NCBI GenBank assembly: GCA_965153455.1
Contig: OZ234493.1
Location: 992,001-1,056,000, forward strand
Origin: Sphagnum compactum
Lineage: Eukaryota > Bryophyta > Sphagnopsida > Sphagnales
Length of the DNA stretch: 64,000 nt
Direction: 5' to 3'
Of this stretch, positions 11,757-22,239 are shown one piece after another. Every line of letters starts with the position of its first letter. Within the stretch, counting starts at the first letter, position 1. The position numbers were made by a program, and so were the translations under genes. The notes under the pieces were generated by a model, which did not search any database, had not been told where the DNA came from, and saw only the letters and a list, made by a program, of their open reading frames with translations.

Positions 11757-13470
11757 CTAGGTGCAGTATTCTCATAGTACTGATCTGTACTAGGCAACCT
11801 TGAGACGCGGCCAGGGTGTTGGCAATCTGTGGTCCGATCTATTCCTGATCGATCGGCTTTGGTGTCTCAAATTTTGCCGTCATGTGCAGCACATTAAGAA
11901 GCACTGCAAGCCGGCATCAAGCCTACATCAACTTCAGCTTCTTATGCTGTATCATTCCAAAACATTGCATCTAGCTAGGTATGTGAGTTTTCCCCATACG
12001 CTTGAATCGGACTCGGCAGGAAGAAAACGTCACAAGCCGCTGAGCATGGTTAATCTAGCTCATGGGTGCGTACGAAAAATGTGTACCGCGTTCATCAAGC
12101 GAAGGGCTGGCGCGAAGGCCATTTTTGACGAAAATAAGGCACTGAGATCATCATCACAAACTGTGCCACGCGCAATGAGATTACGTCAGGAGAGCAGCAG
12201 CAATGATTCACAACTTATGAAATTAGCCCAGTGTTGCAACCATGCAGGGCGCTGTGGTTTGCGTTCTATCGAGCGATTTTCTCCGACCTCTGCCTAATTG
12301 GCTTGAGTTAGTTCTTCATTCCCCGCCGCTGCACCCGACTCTTCACCCCTAGCTAGGATCACGGCTTTGTAATCAAAATTCATTGGCCCAAAAGGGTCCC
12401 AAAGTTTAGAGCTAGCAAAGGATCTATACTAGACATCGATCAGCACCTTGCAGTAGTGTTGTATCAAATTAGCATATGTAAGTAGGGAAGAAAATTCATT
12501 CTTTGTTTGTGCGGCCACATGAGCACGCACCAGTGTAATACATACATATTCAGACATAATAATACAGTCAGACAGTTGCAAATTGCTGCAGGCAGCCATG
12601 AACTCTTTCTGAACTGTGTAATCTTTTGAGTCATGACTCATGACTACAGGTCCAGCTGATTCAGGATTATATATAGCTTCCTGTCTTGTAGATTTGTAGT
12701 CCTAGCTTATAATCTTCTTCAATTGGAATCAACGCCGCATTGTGGAGGTGCAGTTTGATCAGCTAACTGCCAATTTCTTGCTGCCCATGCTTATGACTAT
12801 CTTGTGGAATATGGTGTCCTCCTTGCTTGCAGGTGCTCCCAAGTCTCACTTGTAATGTGGCTTCCGCGATAGTCCACCTGCCAGAGCTTGGAGTCTTAAC
12901 TAGACACAGTCGATTTTACTTAGTTCTGTGTGGTACAACTTTAAAAACTGGAACCCAGGATGGCGCACCTCTTTGGCTCCAATAAGCATTTTGTCCACAA
13001 AAATAATACTACATCCTTGTGAATTTTGAGTGATTTATGAGATCTATCAAAACTTCACAGGAACCACTGTCAGCTTCCTGGGACAATGATCAAGTCCAAA
13101 CAAACAGACTGGGAAGCAATCAAATTGTCATTTAAATATTTAATATATGCCACAGTAGACATCACATATTGTACATTGTAATGGATGAAACCACAAAGTT
13201 TACCACACATGTATGTGTCATGAGAGCCAGGTGATTGTTTGTGTGAGAACAACCACACTCTGTTGTACTGATAGAACTACTGTTAAAATTAATAAGACCC
13301 TGAGAATGAAAGTAAAGAAATATTGCCCTATGAAATACTAATGCAACTGTGAATAACAACAATAGATGAGCTTGACTTCTTGTATTGAATGTAGTTAATG
13401 ACTAGTAAAACTACAGATTGTTTAGACTTCAGAAAGAGCAAGAGGAAATAGCCGGCAAGTCGGTACAGTG
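11757..13470 (+). other. TCP 3' flank, including an unrecognised 165-codon frame
   Basis: Base composition stays gene-like to about 12,400 and then becomes AT-rich. An ATG-initiated-looking open frame at 11,800-12,297 begins 44 bases after the TCP stop. It is Lys/Arg/Ser/Cys-rich and matches no family I know. It is most simply 3'-UTR sequence, since plant nuclear genes are not normally dicistronic. No polyadenylation signal can be chosen with confidence. 12,640-13,470 holds nothing recognisable. Confidence 0.4.
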
Positions 13471-14089
13471 TACAAACCAGTGCTCGGCAGATTTAAGGAA
13501 TCGGGTGAGAATTGCCTCTATTTTTTGGTCGGTTCTCACCCTAAATCTTGTCAGTTACTACTTTTTCTCATGCAAGGGCTGAAAATTGAGTTTTTCGGTT
13601 CTCACTAAGCTGAGAACTGGGCATCATGAGAATCATCTAGATTCTCTTTGTTAAAAAAACTTGATACTCAGGTAGGGTATTGGGTTTAAACCCAATTCAC
13701 AGTTCTCACCTTTGTATATAATTTTTAAAATTTTAGAAATATATGTCAAGTGTCAAGTGACTTTTTTTTTAAATCCTTTTGCAGCACATGGTATTCCATG
13801 AGTTTCTTAAACAAACCTTCTAGAAGTTTTCTAGAAATTAGGGTTTAAAGTGGCTAGGGTTTCAATTTTCAATAGCTTCTCTCTCTCTCTCAACATAAAT
13901 AAAGGGGTCCAAGCTCAAGCTTGGCCCCACTTTATGTTTTGTATGATTTTGTCCATGAATGAGAATCTTTCACATTTTAAAACTAAAGAAATAAGATAAA
14001 ATTAGTTGTGCATTGTGTTTTTTAATTTTTTGCTATATTTTTAAAAAAAATCTTACTTAACAATGTCTTTTTCTTTCCATTTTCCTTGT

Positions 14090-14880
14090 TCCTAAAAGCT
14101 TGCTTCTTGTTCGTTGCCTACTCCCATCACCTCTTTCTTCACAACTTGCCCACTCGTCGCCTATTTGCTTGCGCACTCATTGCCTCCTTGCCTCCTCAAT
14201 TTTCTATTCGTTCATCTCCTACTTACCTATTCACTTGCCTATTCGCTCATTGCTTGCCTACCTATTTGCTTACCTGCTCGTTCATCCCTTGCTTGCCTAT
14301 TTGCTTACTTCCTCATCGTCTAGTTGCATCACTTACTTGTCATTCGTCGCATACTTGCATCGCATGCTTTTGTCGCATGGTTGCCTACATGTTGCCTGCT
14401 CAAGCACTCAGAGAACCTATCATTCTTGGCTCATCACCTCTTTCTACATGGTACTACCCCCTTATTTACTTGTGTAGGTTGTATAGCAAGGAGTGAAAAA
14501 GCCAATTCCAGTTCAAGTTAGGTTTTTTTTGTAATTGTTGTATTTTTTTCTTTATTTTTATTTTGTGAATTGTTATTTTTTTCCTTTTGTAACTTTTTTT
14601 AAAAAAAGCCTTTGGTAATAATTTTTAACTTTTAAAAAAAAATTTGTAATTGTTTGTAAATTTTTCTCTACTTTTTTTACTATATATTTTTTTCTTTCTT
14701 GTTTTGTTCCCTATATATGTAGAAGAGGACTTTTTTTTTTTGGATTTTTTCTTTTTTTTGTTTTAATCATTATTTCTTGCTTTTACATGTTTTAAATTTT
14801 GTTTGTTGTGTTTCTGCAAGTTTACTAGGTGATGTCTCCTTATACTAAAAGATTTGAGCATTTCTTTTCTTTAGAACTAA
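14090..14880. repeat. Low-complexity 'cttgcctatttgct' block and T-rich tract inside the hAT element
   Basis: Between about 14,100 and 14,480 degenerate copies of a 'cttgcctatttgctt / cactcgttgcct' motif follow one another and keep open frames in three phases. Those frames are artefacts of the repeat. From 14,520 to 14,880 the strand is T-rich with long T runs. Confidence 0.55.
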
Positions 14881-15589
14881 TTTTGTATCCTTGCAAATGT
14901 TTTCTCTTTGCTCTTTTTTTTGTATTGCTTAGTTTTTATTCCACTAATATGGGCAAAACTATTGTGATTGTTGGAAAAAAAAATGCAATAGTCATTTGGG
15001 AATGAAAATAGGTCATTGGATATTTTCATGAATGAAGTTGAAATGAACAACGAACCATTTGAAGAAAGATTTGAAAATATTTCAAATCTTGACACAAAAC
15101 AATAGAATTTCATAAGCTGAAAAAACAAAAGAAACCTTGGAACACTTGCTTGAACAAAGAAATATATGGTGGGCCTATAAGTGGAACTCATCATGTTAAT
15201 CTTTTTATTGCATTAATGATGGTGCAAAAGTTGATAACAAAATTTTTCAATTAATGACATGCCATGTACTATGTTATCATAATCAAATAATAATTACAAA
15301 TTCCAAAACACAATTAAGGAAAGGAATTATTTCATATTTTAAAAATAATGGAATAACATCATTAAAAAAATTCATGTTGTGCTTCCAAAGAAGTTTGAAG
15401 AAGAACCAAACAATTTTGGTAGAGTAATAATCACAAAAGAACCAACTAAAAAGAAACCTAATATTTCTACAACTTCAATTCCAAGTTTTTATGGGTCCAC
15501 AATCCCTTTCAAAAACAATTAACTTCAACAAAAAATAAATCAAGGGGGTTTAACATTGTTAATTATTAAAAACCATCTTCAGACAATGC

Positions 15590-17870
15590 ATTTTGTTGAA
15601 AGTGTGTGTCTAAAAACTTTTGCAATGCATTTATGTCCAAGATTATTATTTCCATCCAAAAAGCAAATTTCTTAAGAAATTTTGCTAAAATTGGTGGAAA
15701 AATGTAAGCAAAAATATGTTCTACCATTATTGGGGGATTATATCTCTACAACAACAAATTTTGATCTATGAATGTCTCATGGAACCCATTTTTCTTGTTA
15801 TTTATTTTTAAAGCAGGGACTAGAAACCAAAACAAATCACTATTGGATTATTTGAAACATCAAAGATTACATGACAAGCATTAACAAGAAGTTTGACTAA
15901 GCTATTGAATTGATGTTGTCTAAGGAAGAAAATAATTGCCCGTGTTAAAATGAAGGTTTTGATTTGAATGCCATGATTAATGCCCTTAAGTTTATAATTT
16001 TTGTTGTGAAACTTTAGGCTTTAAAGAAAGTTTTCAAGGTTATTGCTTTGGCCATGCTTTCTCTAAGGCCTATCAATATGCCACGACAAAAGATAAAGTG
16101 TGCAAAAATTTGAAGGAAGTGTCCATTACTTCTACCTAGTTCAATTTGCAAAAATGCATAACATGGCCAAAGAAATCTAAAAAGACAAACTTGAAAGGAA
16201 CAAAGCTTGTATTGGGGTGAAAGCATGGTAAAATATACACAAAAGTAGTGTAAGCAGCAAAATATTAGGGTCCCTAAAGAAAAGGACTAACAAGTCGATG
16301 ATTTTATGGGGATAATAAAAATAAATTTGGGTACATTATTTCTTAACTATTGTTTGCATGGACCTCAAAATCTAAATTGTTATAATCATGTTTTTTGAAT
16401 CTATTTGTAGGTACTTGAATTGGACCTAAAATTTGTGGTAATTTGAAAAATAAAATTCAAGTACCTGAAATAGGTGAAATGTTTTTACAAGGATTTGGGT
16501 TTTTTTCAAGCACCTCAATATTGATATGATGAACATTTTAATATAATGTTTTTGGTTAATAGAATTTGTTTTCATAACTAAAATCATCCCCAACCCCTAA
16601 AAATGGGGGATATTTTTGGAGTATTTTTTCAAGTCCAAATGATATGACACAAATTACTTTTAAAAGCTAGAGGAAGGCTAGAGATGCCCGTGAAAAAAAA
16701 GTTTCATTTCTTTTAAAATGCTAGAGGAAGGTGAAAAGTTTGAAAAAAAATAAAATCGTGTTTTCAAATAGAAAACAAGGTAAAAGTATGTACAACATAT
16801 CTTGCTTACACCCATTGCTTCGAATTTTTGTCCAAGGAAACTGAACACTATAGTAAAAAAAGGTATTAGCTTTTCAAATTATCTTTTGAATTCTTTGTTT
16901 AATTGAATTTTTGTTCTTTCTTTTCTTACTAAAATGTTAACATGATGAATGTTGATATCATGTTTACAAGCGAAGTTATATTGTTTCAAGAATCCTTGCA
17001 ATATCATGAGGCAATTGTCCATTATTATAATAGGCAAACTAACATTGTAAGGACAGTGTTCATGTCCCACCTCTTCTTACTTGGCATGTTACACAAATAA
17101 TTGTTGATGTTTTTTCCCCTATAGTTGTTACATGTGTGTTGAATCAATCCCATGAACATTGGCTCTTGAATGATGCTTTATATTCTGCAATAACTATGGA
17201 CACAAAACTAAATTTGGAAAGACTACAAAATCCCCTTTGTTTGGATATTAACGTAATGGATGAAGATTTTGGAATGGTTAATGAATTAACCTCGTTGACT
17301 TCCAATATATGAAAGGAAATGTATGTTGTTTTTTATTCATTTTTCTATTTTATTTTTTTAAATGAAGAAAGAAAAGCACATAGTATGTTATTTTTAATGT
17401 TAGATCTAAGGTTCAAAAATCTTAAGTTAGTTTCATCTTTAATTGGTCAAGAGCAAGGAATTTTTATTGTTCAAGAATATGACATGAGATCCTTATTTCC
17501 AATGTTTTTGCAATGTCATCAGCATTTGCATCTTGTTGTAGAATTTGATATTACAAATCAAAACATTGATGCTAACAGCAACTTGAACATATTTGAAATG
17601 ACTATGAGCTATAAAGAACCAATGAGGGAACTTGTCAACAAGGAGCTTCTATCTTTCAAACATTATCATGTGGATACTAAGGAGATTAAATCTTCACTTA
17701 AATGGTGGGAAAAACATGAATCATTATTTCTTATATTGGGTTCCTTGCAGGTAGATTCTTGGCATTCCAAGGTTACAAATGAAGATTGAATGTATTTTTT
17801 CATTAGTTGGAATTTTGATAATCTCAGGAAATGTCGATTACATTGTGATTTTTGTAAGTAAAAATTGGCT
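15590..17870 (+). pseudogene. hAT-type transposase, degenerate
   Basis: Translated pieces in several frames resemble plant BED zinc-finger hAT transposases, the cut-and-paste enzymes of hAT elements. A middle piece near 15,735-16,200 contains a DL-x-MSHG block followed by a GFDLNAMINALK segment, recognisable from the catalytic half of this family. The best preserved piece, 17,319-17,789, is a 156-codon frame with MLFLMLDLRFKNLKL, a GQEQGIFIVQEYD segment and a WWEKHESLF motif, typical of the C-terminal dimerisation region. In-frame stops and frameshifts separate the pieces, so it cannot make a full protein. It lies between the hAT ends and is their probable former gene. A BED-like region near 15,150-15,210 is faint. 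Confidence 0.75.
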
Positions 17871-18423
17871 TAATTATTCTAGAGTTGATTATTGAAGACC
17901 CTCTATTTTAGTCAAGTTATATGGACATGAAATTAGAGAAAGAATTTAAAAAGTTCGAAGAATCCTTTGAAAGGGATGAAATTATACACATGTGTGGATA
18001 GTTGTATTTTTTATCAAATTTTTATGTCCATTTATGATTTCCATCAATTGAGTTTCATCCTTGAATTTTATTGTCAAATTTATAATCATTTTTAAAATTG
18101 AAAAATAATATTATAATTTTTTTGAAAAAATTGATATCCGGCCATAGAGAACCGCCATTTGAAAACTGACGATTTTCACATTTCTAAAAACCATTTCTAT
18201 GAGAATAGAATAAATCTATATAAAAAAAAACTGAAACCCAGTCCGGTTCTCTTAAATGAAAAAAAATTCTAAAGATCCGAATCAGTTCAAGTTTTTTTAT
18301 TTTAACCGGAACCGACGGTTCTCACAAAAGTGAGAACCGCCAACACCTCTACAAACTACACATGCTTGACTTCTAGACCCCAGGGCTGCAGATTTGTCGT
18401 CATGAGTTGATCTCTGTCTGTAC

Positions 18424-18561
18424 CCCTGCCCAGTGTCTACCCTTCGTTTGTAAATAAGTACGTTTGACTCGAAAACAGTTGCCTGTGTCTTTCTGCATAT
18501 GATTATTCCACTTTTTCAGACAAAGCTCATCAAGCAGTCTAGTACCTTGTTCAGCTAGCTC
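18424..18561 (-). other. Candidate orphan coding exon (46 codons)
   Basis: On the minus strand an acceptor 'ttttcttggcag' is followed by an open frame of 46 codons with a protein-like composition (for example LLDELCLKKWNNHM). A possible donor GGG|GTACAG follows. I do not recognise the family. It lies just outside the hAT element, which could have inserted into an intron of the same gene. Without a second exon in matching phase this stays weak. Confidence 0.2.
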
Positions 18562-18634
18562 CTGCCAAGAAAATAAGTGAGAGTGTAGCAGGGGGACAGA
18601 GTACATGAGCTGCCTCATATTAGGCCCTAGCAAC

Positions 18635-19490
18635 CAGCTCTAGTGAAAAAGGGGGCCAAAAAAGAGAGGGGTTGGCTGCCCTAGCTGATTACTCTCTTTA
18701 TCTGTGGAGTATCAAAATCTCTTCTGCTACCAACCTAGTGGAAAAGGGAACAAGAAAAGACGGGTTCGGCCGCCCTAGCTTATAACTTTCTTGATCTCTG
18801 GAGTATCAAATTCTGTTCTGCCTCCTGAGCAGCGTTTTTTTTCTCGCTAAATTTAGAGAGTTGTTTAAGAAAACTTTCAAAATGGCTAAAAATGTGTGTT
18901 CATTTGGTTTTCCTGTTGCCAAGTTTTTACATTTCTAAAAAAGATATTGCCAGATTTCTCTATTGGGTTCTAGCACGTAGCCAGAAATGTGAAGGAAGCT
19001 TAAACCTTTATACTTTCATATCCTGTTTATAGCAAAATTGGGCTAAACTATATTATGAATGATCACCAGTTCAGCTACATCACGAATTTGAAGAAAAAAC
19101 CCTGCTCCGGATATCAAGACATACCAACCTACTGGAAAAGGGAAAAGAATAAGGAGTGGTCTCCTGCCCTAGCTCATCACTCTCTAGATCTCTGGAGTAT
19201 CAAAATCGCATCTGCCGCCTACCAGCGCCTAAAAAAGGACAAACAGAGTGAGGGCGGGGGTCTGCTGCCCTAGCTGATCACTCTCTTGATCCCTGGAGTA
19301 TCAAAATCTCTTCTGCACCCCACCAGGACCTACCAACCTAGTGGAAAATGAAGAAACTTTAGGGGAGACTGCTGCCCTAGCTCGTCACTAGACAGGGCCT
19401 ACCAACCTATTGGAAAAGAGACAAAACAAGAAGAGGGTCTGCTGCCCTAGCTTGTCGCTGTTTTGATATGGAATATTCAAAATTTACGCC
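18635..19490 (+). repeat. Degenerate tandem repeat array, roughly 70-180 bp units
   Basis: At least five imperfect copies carry two linked motifs: 'accaacctagtggaaaag' and 'gccctagctgatcactctct', usually followed by 'gatctctggagtatcaaaatc'. Copies are visible near 18,640-18,735, 18,732-18,815, 19,125-19,205, 19,255-19,345 and 19,330-19,460. Spacing is variable and units are partly truncated. No coding function is apparent. Confidence 0.7.
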
Positions 19491-20530
19491 TAGGTCAGCT
19501 CAGATGAGGTGTTGTTGAAGCATTGAATTCTATATGTATCCCCATTTTGCTCGAGCAAAATCTAGTGAGGTCCTGCAAATTCCCACAAAGAATGGTGGAG
19601 TCTTCCCGGCCTCTTCTTCACTGAGTTGAAGAATTGCATTAAAGGATTGTTCGACAAATGGTCTGACACACCCATGTTTCGGGGCATCTTTGGCCAGGTG
19701 TCTCTGAACAGTTTCAATATGGTCATAATCAAAAAAGGTTCACTGTCCATTCAATGCGAGATGAGCAGTTAGCACCTCATGTTGCCCTTTACAGCTTTTA
19801 GACATAACAATCCCAAGAGCTACGTATAGGGGAAGGCACAATGTGTAAGATCCTCAGGGGTATTTTGGTAAACGAAAAGAGCAGGCGTTTCATTTTCTGA
19901 AATGTCTTGTGTCACTAACTACACCAAGAATTCCTTCAGAGGTTTTTACCATAACATAGGCCCTCCCCTACAACCAGTGGTTTTTGGGCTTTCTAATAGG
20001 CAAATTTCGAGAAAATTAAAATTTTCATTTAAGAATTACTAGTTTTCACAGCAGGCTTCAGTAAGTAGCCAAGAAGGATGCTTAATTTCTTTAACTTTCA
20101 TATTTTTTAATGGCCAGATTTGGCTAAACCTTCTTATTGATGATGGCCACTCCTGATACATCACAAACGTTGCCTCCAACTCTATGTTATAAGTTTTGAC
20201 TTATGAGCTTAGTACCCTGGACATCACAGTCAGCCATTTTATTACTGGCGAAATTTCACGGAAATGAAAAAGGAAAAAAGAAGTGATTTTTGGAGGTTTC
20301 AATAACCAGAAATGCGGGAGGAAAAACACAGGTTAAAATCTTCATCTTATTTGTAGATTTTTTTTTCCAGTGTGTAACTAAAAATATGATTGAAGATTAA
20401 TACTTTCTTTCTGATTTATAGCCAGATATGGCTAAATTTCCTTGGGACGATCACCACTTTTCCTCCATCTTCCTATGGATGATCGCCACTTTACTCGCAA
20501 ACAAAAACCCCTAAAAATGAACACTGATCA
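19000..20530 (+). repeat. Interspersed repeat copies with a 'ggctaaa...gatcaccact' terminus
   Basis: Three related blocks, near 19,025-19,110, 20,100-20,165 and 20,420-20,526, share 'agccagatatggctaaa', then 'gatcaccact' and, in the best copy, an end in 'aaaaatgaacactg'. The same block recurs at 41,333-41,406 and, inverted, at 40,227-40,305. They look like copies of one repeat family with a conserved end, possibly a non-autonomous DNA transposon. No target duplications were confirmed. Confidence 0.5.
19530..19739 (-). other. Candidate orphan coding exon or gene fragment (70 codons)
   Basis: A minus-strand frame open for about 69 codons has balanced, non-repetitive amino acid use, with segments such as VQRHLAKDAPKHGC, ILQLSEEEAGKTPP and ICRTSLDFARAKWG. 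This differs clearly from the Phe/Ile/Asn-rich random frames nearby. I cannot name the family. No acceptor fits the frame cleanly, because a TGA codon lies just before its start at 19,740-19,742, so it may be a fragment or pseudo-exon. It is on the same strand as the candidate exon at 18,424-18,561. Confidence 0.3.
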
Positions 20531-20656
20531 GAATTGCAAAAAACAAAGCCTCTCAGCTTCCCAGAAATAGGTGAATTATGTTTGGTACCTTTCACAAATA
20601 AAGGCAGAAAACAAGTTTCGACTTTCGATGATGGAATGAATAAAATGCCATTTCAG

Positions 20657-20750
20657 ATCAGCATTTCTGAGTCCTTCAAATTACGACGCTGTTTGACAGG
20701 GAAGTTATTATCGCTATGCTACTTATGCCTCTGGAGTCTGGACAAATATG
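20657..20750 (+). other. Candidate exon-like frame
   Basis: The frame is open between a consensus-like acceptor (atgccatttcag) and a strong donor (AATATG|GTGAGT). The other two frames contain stops. The 31 codons are Leu/Cys/Ser-rich and match no family I know. No neighbouring exon in compatible phase was found, so this may be chance. Confidence 0.15.
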
Positions 20751-21533
20751 GTGAGTTTCAGTAGACCCATGCTGTTACTTGACATTATTAGCACGCATTC
20801 AAAAAAGAGTTTAAATGGGTTTCTTGTGTTTTACACCAGATGCCGACAAAAACAATTGAGACTCACTGGGAATAATGTGTCACTCATTGTGTCAGACATT
20901 CTTTTGTGGGTCTTGTAGACAAAGGCTCCCACCCTCCCTACTCTCGTACCCACCCCATTATTAGCTGAAACATGCAGATATGAGTTGGAAGTGGGTGGTT
21001 CTTATAGTACTTCATATGGATTTTCTTCAAGGATTTTTAGAAAGGTCTCTTTGCTAGGCTTCAGTTCAACTTTAACTTAACAAAATCCATTAAGGAAGGT
21101 AATTTGTTTCTGTTGTTTGTCACATTGAGAACTCCCAAACCATGGTGCCCTCATGACACTCTTGATACCATTGGAAAGCCCTTATTCATTAGGGGTGCAC
21201 AAGGTCATTTGATAATGGACTTACAGTGCAAGAGTTGTTGAATATTGAATATTTTTTTCATTGAGAATTCAATAAAATTAAACTAAAAATTCTAGGGAAA
21301 TTGGGGTAAGATTTTGGCACTGCTAGAAAACCATTGACAATGACATTTCCTGGAGGCAATTTCATTATTTTTAGACCTAAGGTGGGGGAGATATAGAATT
21401 TTGAGTTTTTTTTTGTCACAGGAAATCAATTTATAATTTGTTAAAAAAATTACAATTGGGCTGTATCATCGTGGTCCTGTTCACACTTGGAGAAGTTACA
21501 TAACCATCATGTTCACACCTGGACCAATGGCAG

Positions 21534-22232
21534 AGGCCACTCTAGTTACTACTTCAATGAAAAGCTGTCCAGACTCCAGACTCTGCAGGATATTCTCCTC
21601 CTAACTGATGAAAGGCTGCTTCCAGCGTCGTCTGGTTCCGGGGTCTGGGCCGCTTTTGGATCACTTGATTGCATTAACATGTTCCCTGCCAAAATTCTGT
21701 AACTTCCTGAATATAGCACTGTCCCTCTCTCTCCAAGCCCAGCTTGCTAGTTGTTATCAACTTGTTACAGTCAATTATAGATCATCCCTTGCAAGTAAAT
21801 ATTAGGTTTTGGGACCCTTGAGTGGTAACTAATACTTTCAAACATTTTCAATTATGAAATACCGCAACCTTGAAATTGACTATCTTTATTCCATGTCCAA
21901 GTTATGAAGTAACTTTAAAAAGATGAAGTCCATAATCAATGAACAAAAAGTATTATGAGCTTCCCACTCATGGAATAGTGCACCACCATTGTTATTTTCT
22001 ATAGGATTGCGCTTCTTGATCACTGTAAAACCCTTCATTTCTAGAAATATATCCAAGAAAAGTGATGGTGTCATGTCCAAAAATGGGCATCATAGTTACA
22101 TTTTACACTGGAATATCCACCTTTAATTTGTAGTACACTAAATGAAGAGTTTGTCCATTTTCTATAGGCAATTCTACACTGATGGAGTCGAAGGTTTCAT
22201 GCCTCCCTCTACAAGCATCTCCATTCTCAGCA
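21534..22232 (+). other. Candidate two-exon gene fragment (21,534-21,698 and 22,168-22,232)
   Basis: The first piece runs from acceptor 'accaatggcag' to donor ATTCT|GTAACT. The second runs from acceptor 'tttctatag' to donor CAGCA|GTAAAA. Both are open only in the frame that joins in phase across the 469-bp gap (phase 2). Each has a protein-like composition, for example LQDILLLTDERLLPASSG in the first and TDGVEGFMPPSTS in the second. I cannot name the protein. On the opposite strand the first piece is also partly open, which weakens the call. Confidence 0.25.
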
Positions 22233-22239
22233 GTAAAAT

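Larger units (their letters stand above)
13478..18348 (+). mobile_element. hAT-family DNA transposon, decayed, with terminal repeats and target duplication
   Basis: The left end begins CAGTGCTCGGC. The right end reads GAACCGCCAACACCT, whose complement AGGTGTTGGCGGTTC is typical of plant hAT ends. Flanking 8-mers gtacaaac (13,470-13,477) and ctacaaac (18,349-18,356) agree at 7 of 8 positions, matching the 8-bp target duplication of hAT elements. Subterminal 'ggttctcac' and 'gagaaccg' motifs cluster at 13,505-13,710 and 18,145-18,340, as expected for transposase binding sites. The interior carries a broken BED/hAT-type transposase gene. The length, 4.9 kb, fits an originally autonomous element. 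Confidence 0.8.

Noticed and set aside
14086-14496. Overlapping 125-136-codon frames in three phases
   Set aside because: Three long overlapping frames in one place come from a short repeated motif, not a gene.
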